A stretch of DNA of 64,000 nt from Lotus japonicus (taxonomy: Eukaryota; Streptophyta; Magnoliopsida; Fabales; Fabaceae): assembly GCF_012489685.1 (NCBI RefSeq), contig NC_080041.1, positions 134,803,785-134,867,784 on the forward strand. Direction: 5' to 3'. This document shows, piece by piece, positions 36,814 through 48,012 of this stretch; positions within the stretch are counted from its first letter, which is position 1; each line of letters starts with the position of its first letter. The position numbers and the translations under genes are program-made. A model generated the notes under the pieces. The model saw only the letters and a list, made by a program, of their open reading frames with translations. It searched no databases and was not told the DNA's origin.

Positions 36814-37857
36814 TTTATTATGGACCACTTTTGTGTGGTGCAAAGTTACACCACCTCATTTTAACCTGCACTAGTAGGTTTTTAAAAAGAAAATAAAAAA
36901 ACTTATTTTTTAGAAATTTACTAATCTACTAATCAAATCTAATTAAACACAACCTAATTTCAAAAAAAAAAAACACAACCCAACCCAGATTAACCAAAGG
37001 AAAAATTACTATGAATACAAATATTCAAATCACAGTGACAACGAAGAAGTAATATACTTCCAAATTTGTTCATTTGTTCCCAAATTCCAATCTTAATCAA
37101 CAGCAAATTAAATGAAAGACTCCCCAACCAGTTGTCTGTACCGATTGGAAGAAGAAGCTCTTTTCTGGAAGAAGAAGCTCGGTGAGGAATACCGTTGACG
37201 GTGAACCTGCAATTTTCCAAGTTCTGATTACTCTTCTCTCTGTTACTTTCTCTGTTCTGGTTCTTCTTTTTGTAGATCTGATCACATTTCTTAACTGATT
37301 TGGCAAGGAGATCGGGTCAAAGATGCTGAAGAGAGGATGGAACTCTAGTGGTCTTGGCGGTGGTTCTGGAGGAAGGGTGGTAGGGAGTTCGACGGCGGTG
37401 TTGTTCGTGCAAACCACCATGGCTTCTTCCTCCAGCCGCCACGAACTCTTCTCCTTCCTTTTCCTCTGATGTCTCCTTCACGAAGCAACACCGGAGCCAC
37501 CACGAACCACTCACCATTTGGAGAAACCAACACCGCCACTGCACTCCCCTCACCGTCCGCAACAAAACCCCTCAAGAAATCCTCTACTCCTCTTCTTCTC
37601 CGGCGACATCGCCGCCCCTGGCCGCCGTGCGCCGCCATCCTCTCTGGCCAGCCTTACCGGAAAAATCTGGGTTGGTTTCAAACTTTCTAGGTTGGGTTTG
37701 TTGTTTTTAGGTGAAGGGTTTAATTTAGGATTAGAAAATTATCACTGTGATTAATAAATATGTATTTTTAATTTTTTTTAAAAAACCGGAAAACCCGCAA
37801 TAGCAGGTCAAAAGGAGGGTGGTGCAACCATGGACCAGAAAAGACTGGTCCATGTTA
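36814..37857. mobile_element. Inverted-repeat (MULE-like) element, about 1.04 kb
   Basis: The left end reads TTTATTATGGACCACTTTTG and continues with GTTACACCACC and TTTTAACCTGC. The right end, on the opposite strand, reads TTTAACATGGACCAGTCTTT with GTTGCACCACC and TTTTGACCTGC. The inverted repeats are therefore diverged but clearly homologous over about 60 bp. The interior is GC-rich (37340-37680), with several overlapping open frames on both strands, none recognisable. A target duplication was not found. The TGGACCA end resembles subterminal sequence of the MULE at 34922. Confidence 0.7.
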
Positions 37858-38909
37858 AACGGCCCCACCAAACCAAAATGGGAAAAATGAATGGATGATG
37901 AACCGAGCTTTGGATGTTGTCATCTTATTAAAATAAACAAAGTAATCTGATGTTATAGTAGTTGGAAATGTAACTGGCTTGTGATGCGCTTTTTAATCAT
38001 TGAATATTTGAATTCTTCAAACCCATATTATGATACTATCTACCTGACATAGCCAAAGGCCAATATGATGGTATCAGTTTGTGTTTATTAAAGCAATGTT
38101 TAATTTAAGTGAAATTCATTTTAAGAAGAAACGATGTTTTCAAGACTAAAACACTACTAGAAATGTACTTGTTATCTAGCTGTGCATTTTTTTTCCTTTT
38201 TTTCACAGACATTTCCTACAAATTTTGCTGCGTATTGGGTATTTTCCTTCGAATACAATTTTTGGTGAAATATTTGCAGGTAATCATTAAATTTTTTGCA
38301 AACATACCTTTATGAACCGCTATTCGTAACTATATCTAAATATTTACTGCAAATTTATTTTAATTTGGCTAGAATTTGTCGGAATTTTTTTGCTATAGAT
38401 ATCACAGCAAATGTTAAAATATGATTTAATATATATCATTTAAATGCTTAAATTAAAGTTGATTTGAATTTTAACTAAACTAACTTCCTCTTGTAAAAAA
38501 AAAATTAAGTAAATTATTGGAGTTCCAAGGAGCTCGTAAATGAAGGGTTTGGTAGGGACAGGGCCATGTTTAGAAACTTTAGGATTTTAGTTTAAAAAAA
38601 AACTAAAAATTATATTTGAGATCTACTCTAATATAATCATCAAAGTTCATTTTTATATTCCTAGCTAGTTTCTTGAGTTGTAAAGTTATTTATAAAAAAA
38701 TATGGAATAATTAAGTAGTATGGAATAATTAACTAAGTATTTTCATTAACATAAAACTGAAGACAATTTTTCAAAACAGATTAATTTTTATGCACTGACA
38801 GTGTAAATAAGTTTTACACAATCATTTAATTATATTCCTCAAATTTGTTAGGAAGGTTTTAATGAGTCACTTTTGTAATAAACCCCTTCTTCTTGTAAGT
38901 TAGACCTTA

Positions 38910-39300
38910 TAGCATCTCCAATGCAAGGTTCTTAATTCTTATTTTAGAGTTAAGAACTAATAACTTTACCATTGGAGGTGCTGACATGGACTCCTTAGTT
39001 CTTAAAAATAAGAACTCAGTTTTTATATAAATAGTTTTGCTTTTTGAGTTCTTAGCTTAAAATATTAATTATTTCTCTCTCATCCAAATTACTTTATTAC
39101 TTTATGAGTTTTGTTTTATTACTTTATGAAAATAAAAAGTATAAATAATGTGGTTGGTGAGACCAAATGAATAGTGGCAAGAACTAAGAACTCATGGTTG
39201 GAGCAAAATTGCTTGAGGGTTGCTTAAACACATGTGGCAATACGAGCCCACATAAATAGTGCTAAGAACTAAGAAATAAGAACTAGCATTGGAGATGCTC
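38910..39300. mobile_element. Tourist-like MITE, copy 1
   Basis: Bounded by TAGCATCTCCAATGC on the left and GCATTGGAGATGCTC on the right, preceded by TTA. It contains repeated AAGAACTAAGAACT/AGTTCTTAGTTCTT motifs. It is inverted relative to the copy at 39614. Confidence 0.75.
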
Positions 39301-39613
39301 TACCATGAGTTATTAGTTCTTAGTTCTTACCACTATTCATTTGGTCTCACAAACCATATTATTTATAATTTTTATTTTCATAAAGTAAAAAATAAAACTC
39401 ATAAAGTAATAAAGTAATTTGGATGATGGATAAATAATTAATGTTTTAAGCTAAGAACTCAAAAAGTAAAACTCCTTATATAAGAGCATCTCTAATGCTA
39501 GTTCTTATTTCTTAGTTCTTAGTTCTTAGCACTATTTATGTAGGCCCGTATTGCCACATGTGCTTAAGCAACTCCCAAACAATTTTGCTCCCACCATGAG
39601 TTCTTAATTCTTA
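39301..39613. mobile_element. Partial Tourist-like MITE copies
   Basis: Two incomplete pieces of the same family: 39301-39485 (internal half) and 39486-39610 (terminus GAGCATCTCTAATGC onward). They were interrupted or truncated by insertion of the complete copy at 39614. This is a self-nested MITE cluster. Confidence 0.65.
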
Positions 39614-40017
39614 GAGCATCTCCAATGCTAGTTCTTATTTCTTGGTTCTTAACATTATTCATGTGTGCTCGTATTGCCACATGTGTTTAAGCAACTCTCA
39701 AACAATTTTGCTCCAACCATGAGTTCTTAGTTTTTAGTTCTTACCACTATTCATTTGGTCCCACTAACCACATTATTTATACTTTTTATTTTCATAAAGT
39801 AAAAAACAAAACTCATAAAGTAATAAAGTAATTTGGATGAGAAAGAAATAATTAATATTTTAAGCTAATAACTCAAAATTTAAAACTCCTTATATAAGAA
39901 CTGAGTTCTTATTTTTAAGAACTAATAGCTCTATGTCAGCACTTCCAATGGTAAAGTTCTTAGTTCTTAGTTCTTAACTCAAAAATAAGAACTAAGAACC
40001 TTGCATTGGAGATGCTC
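39614..40017. mobile_element. Tourist-like (PIF/Harbinger) MITE, 404 bp, TTA duplication
   Basis: The ends GAGCATCTCCAATGC and GCATTGGAGATGCTC form exact inverted repeats, flanked by TTA at 39611-39613 and 40018-40020. TTA is the duplication made by PIF/Harbinger transposases. There is no coding capacity. Confidence 0.85.
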
Positions 40018-40389
40018 TTAGATGAGTGTGCTTAAGCACTAGTTGGTTGGCGGTTGGGGTTTAAGTTGCTGTAATTTTATTTTATTTTCTTAGTTTTATT
40101 CTTCTTCTATTTTCATAATTTGTATTGGGTTGAAGTACTCTTGTACTTCATTTCAATACATAATTCATGGCTTATAAAAAAAACATTCCTCAAATTTGCT
40201 AGCTCATAATTAATTTAGAATTTAATAATATTTAAATTATAAAACATAAGGTTGTGATTGAATGATTGTGCAAAACTTTTTAGTTTTTACAGTGTCATCG
40301 CAAAGAAATTAATCACTTTTTCAAATAATTTTAATGTTCAACATTTTCATTATATATCTCAGAAATTTAGTAGGTCTGTGATTAATATA

Positions 40390-40663
40390 TAGTACAAAGG
40401 GCCAATAATAATTAATTAATTCGATCATTAATATAAACTTAAGACAATACATTTTACAATTTCAAAAAAAAAGGCAATACATTTTACCTATATATACGTT
40501 TAATTTTATTATTTAATATATTAAATAAATTTTTTTTTTTGAAAGGAATAAGATACTTTTTTTGAAACCAACAAAAATAAGATACTTAAGAAATTGATAA
40601 GTTTTAAAATTGATAATTGATACAAATGATTATTAATATTGACCTTTGTAATTTGTACTATCA

Positions 40664-40706
<43 letters not shown>

Positions 40707-41478
40707 CTTTTGTTTAAAAAAAATGATTATTTATATTATTAATTTCCAACTAATAATATTGTCATTAACACAAACTTAAGTACTTAAAAAAAAACATAAA
40801 CTTAAGACAATTTTACTTAGTATGTATATATGTATATATTTACTTTTATTATTTGATATTTAAATTAAATATACATGAGAAATTGGGAAGTTTTAAAATT
40901 AGTAGGTACAATTAACAATGGATTATTAATAATTAATTAATAAGGTCATTAATATGAAATGCAAGGCAGTTTTTTGCTTATGTATATATATTTATTTATA
41001 CTAAATTTTATTTTATTATTTAATTTTCTACATGGTAAATTCAAATTGAGAAGTTTTAAAATTAATTAACAGTAATTTTTTTTGAAATGAATTAACAGTA
41101 ATTGATACAGCTAATACTGTAAAGGGTCATTAATGATATATAAATTAGTATTGTTGTTATTAATATAAAATTAAAGACAGTTTTTGGAAAAAATAAATTA
41201 ATATTTTGAATATGGTATTTGATTATATAAATTATAAGAAAATTAATAAATTTTGTAATTAATAATATAAAGGCTCATTAATTATTAATTACTATTGTCA
41301 TAAATATAAAATGCAAGGCAGTTTTTTAGTTATGTATATGTATTAAATTTTATTAAATTTTAGTATTTTTTGATAAAATTTAATTCTATTATTTAATATT
41401 TTACATAATAAATTGAGAAGTTTTAAAAATAAATAGTAATTGATACAATTAATACTGTGAAGGTTCATTAATAATTAA
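40390..41478. repeat. Degenerate tandem array of about 190-bp units (left part)
   Basis: A block recurs several times: CATTAATATAAAACTTAAGACAG-like, then a TATGTATATATATT stretch, AAATTTTATTATTTAATATT, GAGAAGTTTTAAAATTA and AATTGATACAATTAATACTG, followed by GGTTCATTAAT. Units are diverged and of uneven length. The array continues on the far side of the Helitron, at 46030-46400. Confidence 0.7.
40669..40705. repeat. TA dinucleotide microsatellite
   Basis: About 18 uninterrupted TA units inside the tandem array. Confidence 0.9.
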
Positions 41479-41808
41479 CTAGCGGAATTACCCGTGCAAT
41501 GCACGGGTTACTTTACTATATAGTAATATCTAAAATTTGTATAATATTATATTTATGAAATTTTGTATAACTTTATATTATATTTATATATATATATATA
41601 GATATAGAGTTGATTATTGAATAAATTTTATATATTAATGTTTTCTAAACAATTAAGAGATGTTAATGTCAATTGAGAAAAATCTTTTAGATGACAATTT
41701 TACATAAGATCATATTTCATATTCATTTTGCTTTCTATTCTAGAACTCTCAAGCATATTTTCCCTTCATATGTTTGCAATTGGCCTAATTCATCACTCAT
41801 TTATTAAA

Positions 41809-43170
41809 GGCTTAATACATCAGAAGGCCCCTGAATTTGTAAAGGGAATCAGTTCCAGGGCCTGGAAAATTTTCGCATCAAATTGGGTCCCTAACAAATT
41901 TTTTTTAATTCAATTAAGGCCAAATGCGTGTCTGATGCTGATGTGTCTAAATTTTAACAGACATGGCATTTCCGTATGGCTTTTATAATTATTTTTAGAA
42001 ACCAATAATTATTATTCCTTTATTATTAATTCCAAGTCATTAAAAAAAACTTAATCTAACTTGAAAAAACCTAACCTAATTTGAAAACCTAATCAAACCC
42101 TCTCCTCCTTCCTCTCTTCACTATCTTCTTCCAAACACGGCCGACCTTCCTCTTCCTCCAACCAGCCGCCACCTTCTAACTGATCCCTGGCGAGAAGGAG
42201 AGAAGGAAGAAAGCTTCCGCACAATCGGCCGGCGATGGAGGCCACAGTAGCTGACGAATCGACAGAGGCTGGGAAGAAAATACCAAGATCTTGAAGAGAT
42301 CCACGATTTGAAGATGGTGGTGCAATGGAGGTCTCAACGGCGCGGCGAGATGGCAAGGCTCACGGTAGTGCGGTGGTTGCAACAGTGAGGAGCGACGGCG
42401 CGTGGAAGAGGAGGATGGCAGAAGGGAAGGTCAGGTTAGCTTTGGGTTTGATTGGAACATGGTTGGCTTTGTGGTGATTGAGAAGAGGTTTCTTTCTTCT
42501 TCGTCTCTTTCTGGTTTTGATTTAGGGAGATTTGTTTGCTTGAAGATTCAGTGACAGGGGAAGTGGGTGTTGTTCTGATTTAGGAGCTTGAGGTTCTGGG
42601 TCCAGTTAGCTATGCAGTGGTTGTGATTGAAGGCTTGGGTTTGAAGGGAATGGATTTTTGTGGTTTTAATTTCTTTGATGGTGGTTCTATATTCTTCCAT
42701 TGTACTAGCTTCTCTGCAAATGATAGTGCTTCTCTGCACTGGTAATTACACATCTTGTTGTGGTTATGAAGCTGTCTTTTACCTGTTGTGGTTCAAATTG
42801 GGGCTGAAGATCACTTAGGAGGGTTCAATTTGGGGCTGAATTGTTATTATTAGATTAGGAATTTGTTATTATTAGATTAGGTTATTATTTAGTTAAGGGT
42901 TATTAGATTAGAGATTTTATTAAGTTTTTTATTTTTTCTGCTTAAATAAATGAGTTGGAATTAAAAAAATAAAGTATTATAATTTTTTAATTAAAAAATA
43001 ATTATAAAAGCCACGTGTAATTGATGACTAGGACAAAATTGAGGTTTGACAGCATTTGACCTTAATTGAATTAAAAAATTTTTGTTAGGGACCTAATTTG
43101 ATGCGAAAATTTTCCAGGCCTTGGAACTGATTCCCTTTACAAATTCAGGGGCATTCTGATGTATTAAGCA
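41809..43170. mobile_element. Mutator-like element with long inverted repeats, 1362 bp, nested in the Helitron
   Basis: The inverted repeats extend for about 130 bp. The left end reads GGCTTAATACATCAGAAGGC and the right end, on the opposite strand, TGCTTAATACATCAGAATGC. An identical 9-bp target duplication, TTTATTAAA, flanks it (41800-41808 and 43171-43179). The interior at 42090-42760 is GC-rich, with no recognisable protein. No transposase is present. Confidence 0.88.
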
Positions 43171-43615
43171 TTTATTAAAATAAGACATCTTATGTCTTCC
43201 CTTGAACTGGCCTCACTACCTGCCCATCCTCAATATATTTTGCAACATTTGACTGAGTGTCTCGTATACTCATTCCCTTGCTTCCCAAATGATTGAGAAA
43301 AATACCAAAGCAAAGTTAAATTAGAGAAGATAGAAGAAAAGAACTCCACATAAAGTAGAAGAAAATTAGCAAATCATGCACAATTTTAAGGAAATTATCG
43401 TTGACAAAGTCATGCATGGCCGGTTAAAAAAATAAGAAAATGGGAAATAGAAATCATGAAGAAGAAGATAACACACGATATATCATGGAAAAGTGAAGAG
43501 AAGAAGTGCATACATGCTTGCGCAAATGATGAATGTCTCTGGAGAAGTAGAATCCTCGGAGGAAAAAAAATCAGGGGAAGATTAGATGAAATCATGGAGA
43601 AAAGATAGCACAATT

Positions 43616-43730
43616 TTTTTTGGTACATCGGAAAGATAAATTGCACCCGCAAGGAATCGATCCCTGGACCTCTCCCAACCCAACCCATATGTCCCTCAGC
43701 TTCTACCACTTGAGCTATCCTACGGGGACA
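43616..43730 (-). mobile_element. tRNA-derived SINE with 14-bp target duplication
   Basis: On the minus strand it starts TGTCCCCGTAGGATAGCTC, has box A GGATAGCTCAAGTGGTAG and box B GGATCGATTCC, and ends in a poly-A-like tail (T run at 43614-43620). Flanking duplications are AAGATAGCACAATT (43602-43615) and AAGATAACACAATT (43731-43744), with one mismatch. It is Pol III-type and about 115 bp long. Confidence 0.85.
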
Positions 43731-46029
43731 AAGATAACACAATTAATTATAGTAGGGAAAAGAGAAGAGGAGAATAACTTTAAATGATAGAATACATTAT
43801 CTCATGGGTATAGAGAATAAAAGTAGTGTACAATGCACCAAGTGAAATTGAAAAAAATATAAGGATTGAGTGTTATTTTTCCATAGAAAAGGAGAAGAGG
43901 AGGAGAAAAAAGTGTGTGTGGTAGAAAATGACGTGAAAGTCTCTATCTATATAGTGAATTTGTGTTGTAAACGTGTATAGAATTGAAGATTCATGATTGT
44001 TGAGATTTCTCTCGTTCCAAATTATATGTTTTGAATTGAAATTGAAATTTTGGAATTTTTGTGAAATTTGAGAGCCAACCACTATGATTCATTATGTTAA
44101 AACCTTAGAAAAGTTAGAAATCACTTTGTTTGATTGCTAATTATTAAGAAATAAATTAGTATAATTTGAATCATAGTAGTTTGTCAAAACTACAATAGCC
44201 CAGTAACTCAAGATGTCAGCTATACATATAAAAGATTCTACACCTTTTGCGAAATTAATGTCCAAAAGTTATCCAGTACTAATGTAGTGACCTACTGCAT
44301 AAATATGTGCCAATATTCTTGATTAATTAACCGGAGGTAACCATTATTTCATATTGCTTGACGTTGAATTAATTGCTAATTCTAACCCCTATAGAATGAT
44401 ATAATAATATACGTAAAAGAAGAAGAAAAAAAGATTAGGGAAAAAGAAAAAATTAAACCCAAAATAAGATCATTGGTAATGATATGGTTAAATCTAGTGA
44501 TTCACACATGATAGCATAGAATAAGAAAAAAATAAAGTAAAGTCGAAGAACATAACATAGCAACACACTTCCAGTAAATTTTGAGAGGTATGAACTGTGT
44601 CTTATCTGCACGTGGAAAAAAAAAACAAATAACAACACATTAGTAAATTAGCAAAGTGAATATGGACATACAATAGAAATTTTCAAATAGGCATATTATA
44701 CGATTGCAAAAGAAGAAAAACATTGACAATGAATATAACAAAACAACCCTAACTGTATCATTGCATGTGGTATATGATTAGAAATAACAAACATCTGAAC
44801 CGAAGATATTTTTAAAGAAGATTGATGAAACAAAATAAGATATTGAACTGCGCAGTATAAACAAAAAAGAAATTAAAATCTTAATTGTCAAGATGTAGGA
44901 ATAAAAAGAACAAACCATTGATCATTGGATGTTGATGAGGCAAAAATGAGTGAGGAATATAATTTTCTTCTTCATGTTATGAGAGAAAAGAATGTTGAAA
45001 ACGTGAATATGAGAAAATAAATATATTGTAAAACATAAAAAAAGAGAAAACTGACAAAATAATCACATGAGAATAATCCTAATTGATTGCGAACATAATA
45101 TTTATATGACAAATTTGTGGAATATTCCATTTCTTGGAGAAAAATTTCCAGAATATGCTCTAGATTTTTGGAGAGAAATAGAATAATAAGGAAGCTAATG
45201 GAAAAAACCTTGGGAATTTGTTTAGTAATGAAATGTTTAGTAATGATGTGTGTCTAAAATATAAATTATTTGTTTGATTTGTAGAAGTTTTAGCAAAAAC
45301 AAAAAAGCAAAATTTTTAAAAAATTGATTTTTTTCATTTTTGAATTTGGAAAGGTAATTAATTATATTCATTAACTTTAGGTATTAATTAGAGTCATTAA
45401 TAACTATTATAAGGGATAAAATGTTTAATATAGATTAAAATTTCGGAAAAATAAATCAAACTTAATAAAAACATGATGCTTATTTTATGATTTACCAAAA
45501 AAATCATGATGCTGGAAAAAAATATTTATTTGATTTGAAAACATTCATTTTAAAAACGTGTTAAAGACATAAATTATAGGTTAGAAAATAATGATATTTT
45601 AAATTAAAAGTTTCAATATTTATTATCAACACTGCTGTTGGAGTTGCACATACAAAGGATTCCAATTTTTGGTGTGTATCATATTTTTGAATTTATAATA
45701 AAAAATTAATGTTAGATTTATTTTTAAAATAATTTCAAGTTATTTTTATATTTAAATTTTTTTTTAAAAAAAAGAAAAAGATTCGTAATAATACTTGAAT
45801 TGTTACAAACTTTCATAAATATAACATTTAAAAATATACATTCAAGTGTATCATATGAAATAAGGAATTATTAATAATAAATGAAATTAAATAGGGTGAG
45901 AGATGAAATATGTTGTAACAAAAAAAGTGGGATGTCTTTTTTTTTTTCTTGGAGGGAAAATGAATTATTTAGGAAGGGACATGTGGCATAGGCTTCTAGA
46001 AGGAAACATTATTTTCATATATATATAGA

Positions 46030-46400
46030 TTAGTATTGTTATTAATATAAAATTAAAAAAAGATTTTTTTGATTAAATTTTAATATTATATTTTCGTTAT
46101 ATAGATTATAAATGATAAATTCAGTAATTATACATTTAATAATATAAAGACCCATTGATAATTAATAAATATTATCATTAATATAAAACTGAAGGAAACA
46201 AAAAAAATCATTTTTAATAAGTTCTAACGCCTGATCTCCTTAAAGTATTCACAGGGAAGCTAACAACAGAAACACGAGGACCTAAACGGGTTTTATAATT
46301 TATTATCAGATAATTAATACAATTAATAATACTTTTTTTGGTGAATAATATATTAATAATGTAACTCCTCATTAATATTTAATAAATATTATTATTAATT
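46030..46400. repeat. Tandem array of about 190-bp units (right part)
   Basis: This continues the array interrupted by the Helitron. It has TTAGTATTGTTATTAATATA, AATTCAGTAATTATACATTT, and later CATTAATATAAAACTGAAGG. The array ends shortly before the promoter of the phosphotransfer gene. Confidence 0.65.
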
Positions 46401-46558
46401 AATACCAAGTACAATAAACGGGTTCTATACATTGAAAGAAAAACAAAACCACCACACCAAGTCCTAGAGGCAGGGATGTGAGTGCTCTCTATATATTTTA
46501 ACATTTGCCATTTCACTATCCACTTCAAACTTGTGAGTTGTGACTTGAGAGAACAACA

Positions 46559-48012
46559 ATGCAGGCTGTGGGTCACTTGCTCAAGCAGTTAGCTGAATAT
46601 TCTTCTTCTCTCTTTCAAGAGGTAAGTTATAGCATACAATTTAGCAAAGTATATTAAGGGAAACACAGCTAGAATGAAAGCCTAAGATTTTCACATGTTT
46701 GAGTTCGGCTTCTGTTTCTTGAGAACCAATTATGAAACCTAGCTAGTAGTCACTCACATAAATTTCTGTGTTCTTTCTGCGTGTTTGTATGTTTTATCTG
46801 AATCAATTCTGAAACCTAGTAGCTGCTCACAAAAATTTTTGTGTACTCTTTGAAAAGGGATTCTTGGATGAGCAATTTTACAAGCTCCGGCGACTTGAAG
46901 ATGAAACCAACCCTCACTTTGTGGCTGAAGTGGTCACTCTCTTCTTTCAGGATGCAGAGAGGCTTGTTGATGAGATGGATAAAGCACTGTAAGGCCACCC
47001 CAATTCACTTTTTCTTTTCTTTTCTTTTTTATGTTTTTGGACCTAAAGATTGTATCATTGGGAGGAATCAAACTCTCTATTTTAATGTTGATTCACCCCA
47101 AACAGAGGCCAAGAAAACATTGATTTTCAAAGGGTGGATACCCCTCTTCACCAGCTGAAAGGTTGCAGCTCCAGGTAAATATTCTTCAATCAACTTATTT
47201 TTTCTCAAAATCAATTCTGGCACCCCAAATCGATTTTAGACTCATGAAGTCAATTGTATAAAGTTTTCCAAACATGTTAATGACATGCATGCTCCTAAAA
47301 CAAATTAAAGGTGATAAATCAAGAGAAAGAGACTCCTATTAATAAAGGACACATTTTCCTTCTTGCTTCTGCACTTATAGTTATATGCTGTTTCTACTTT
47401 CTACAATAAGATTAATTTTGATGAGGTTATTGGATTATTGGGAATTAATGCAGCATTGGCGCAGGGAGAGTTTTCAAAGTCTGCGTTCCCTTCAAAAAGT
47501 ACTGTGAGGAGAAAAATGTTGAAGGGTAAGCTTCAAAATGAACGGATATCAAAAGATTCATACACTAAAGAATGTTGTCAAAATATCATGTCTAATTATT
47601 TTTATTCTTTGATATCTGTTTTTTAAAAGAAAAAAGATGTTCATATGCTAATGGGGAAAAAACTTGGTATTCAGGTGCCTGCAAAGCTTGCAAGAATTGA
47701 AACAAGAATATGCTATGGTGAAAAGCAAGTTAGAGACTCTCTTCAAGGTAAGGCGATGAGGTTCTTGTCTTGATCTACATGTTAAATCAGGAGAAATTGT
47801 TTCATTGCATGATTGGATCAGCTTATTTTATCTCATAATCAATTTTAAGTTCTAACACCTAGTTGATTCTGGCTTTAGAATCCATTGTAGAATTTTTTTG
47901 AAATATGCAGTACGATTCCATTAATGTTTGCTTGTTTCTACTTCTCTGATTTTAGATGGAGCAGCAGCTTTTTGCAGCAGGCATGGGTTCAGGTTCAACT
48001 TCTAGAAAGTGA
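46559..48012 (+). CDS. Histidine-containing phosphotransfer protein (AHP type), 154 aa
   Basis: AHPs shuttle phosphate from cytokinin-receptor histidine kinases in membranes to response regulators in the nucleus. Six exons join in frame: 46559-46621, 46858-46988, 47106-47174, 47454-47525, 47675-47747 and 47956-48012 (TGA). The HPt motif HQLKGCSSSIGA is present; the phospho-accepting His is codon 80 (47149-47151), so this is an authentic, not a pseudo, HPt. The four-helix layout and length fit the family (about 150 residues). After SSSIGA the protein reads GRVFKVC, where the common form is QRVKNAC. It is closest in feel to Arabidopsis AHP1-like proteins, but exact orthology is not clear. Confidence 0.94.

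Larger units (their letters stand above)
41479..46029 (-). mobile_element. Non-autonomous Helitron, 4551 bp
   Basis: On the minus strand the 5' end is TCTATATATATATG (46029 leftward). The 3' end carries the hairpin ACCCGTGC-ATT-GCACGGGT followed by AATTCCG and the terminal CTAG at 41479. Insertion is between A and T (host A before TC, host T after CTAG), as for Helitrons. The two flanks join to restore a continuous unit of the surrounding tandem array (TAATTAA|TTAGTATTG). No RepHel protein is present. It contains a complete MULE (41809-43170) and a SINE (43616-43730); the rest is AT-rich and non-coding. Confidence 0.75.

Noticed and set aside
37097..37754. Arg-, Pro- and Ser-rich frames in the second inverted-repeat element
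   Set aside because: GC-rich sequence gives long frames on both strands, and none resembles a protein family.
42093..42382. Overlapping minus-strand frames in the nested MULE
   Set aside because: No similarity that I recognise, and they lie between transposon arms.
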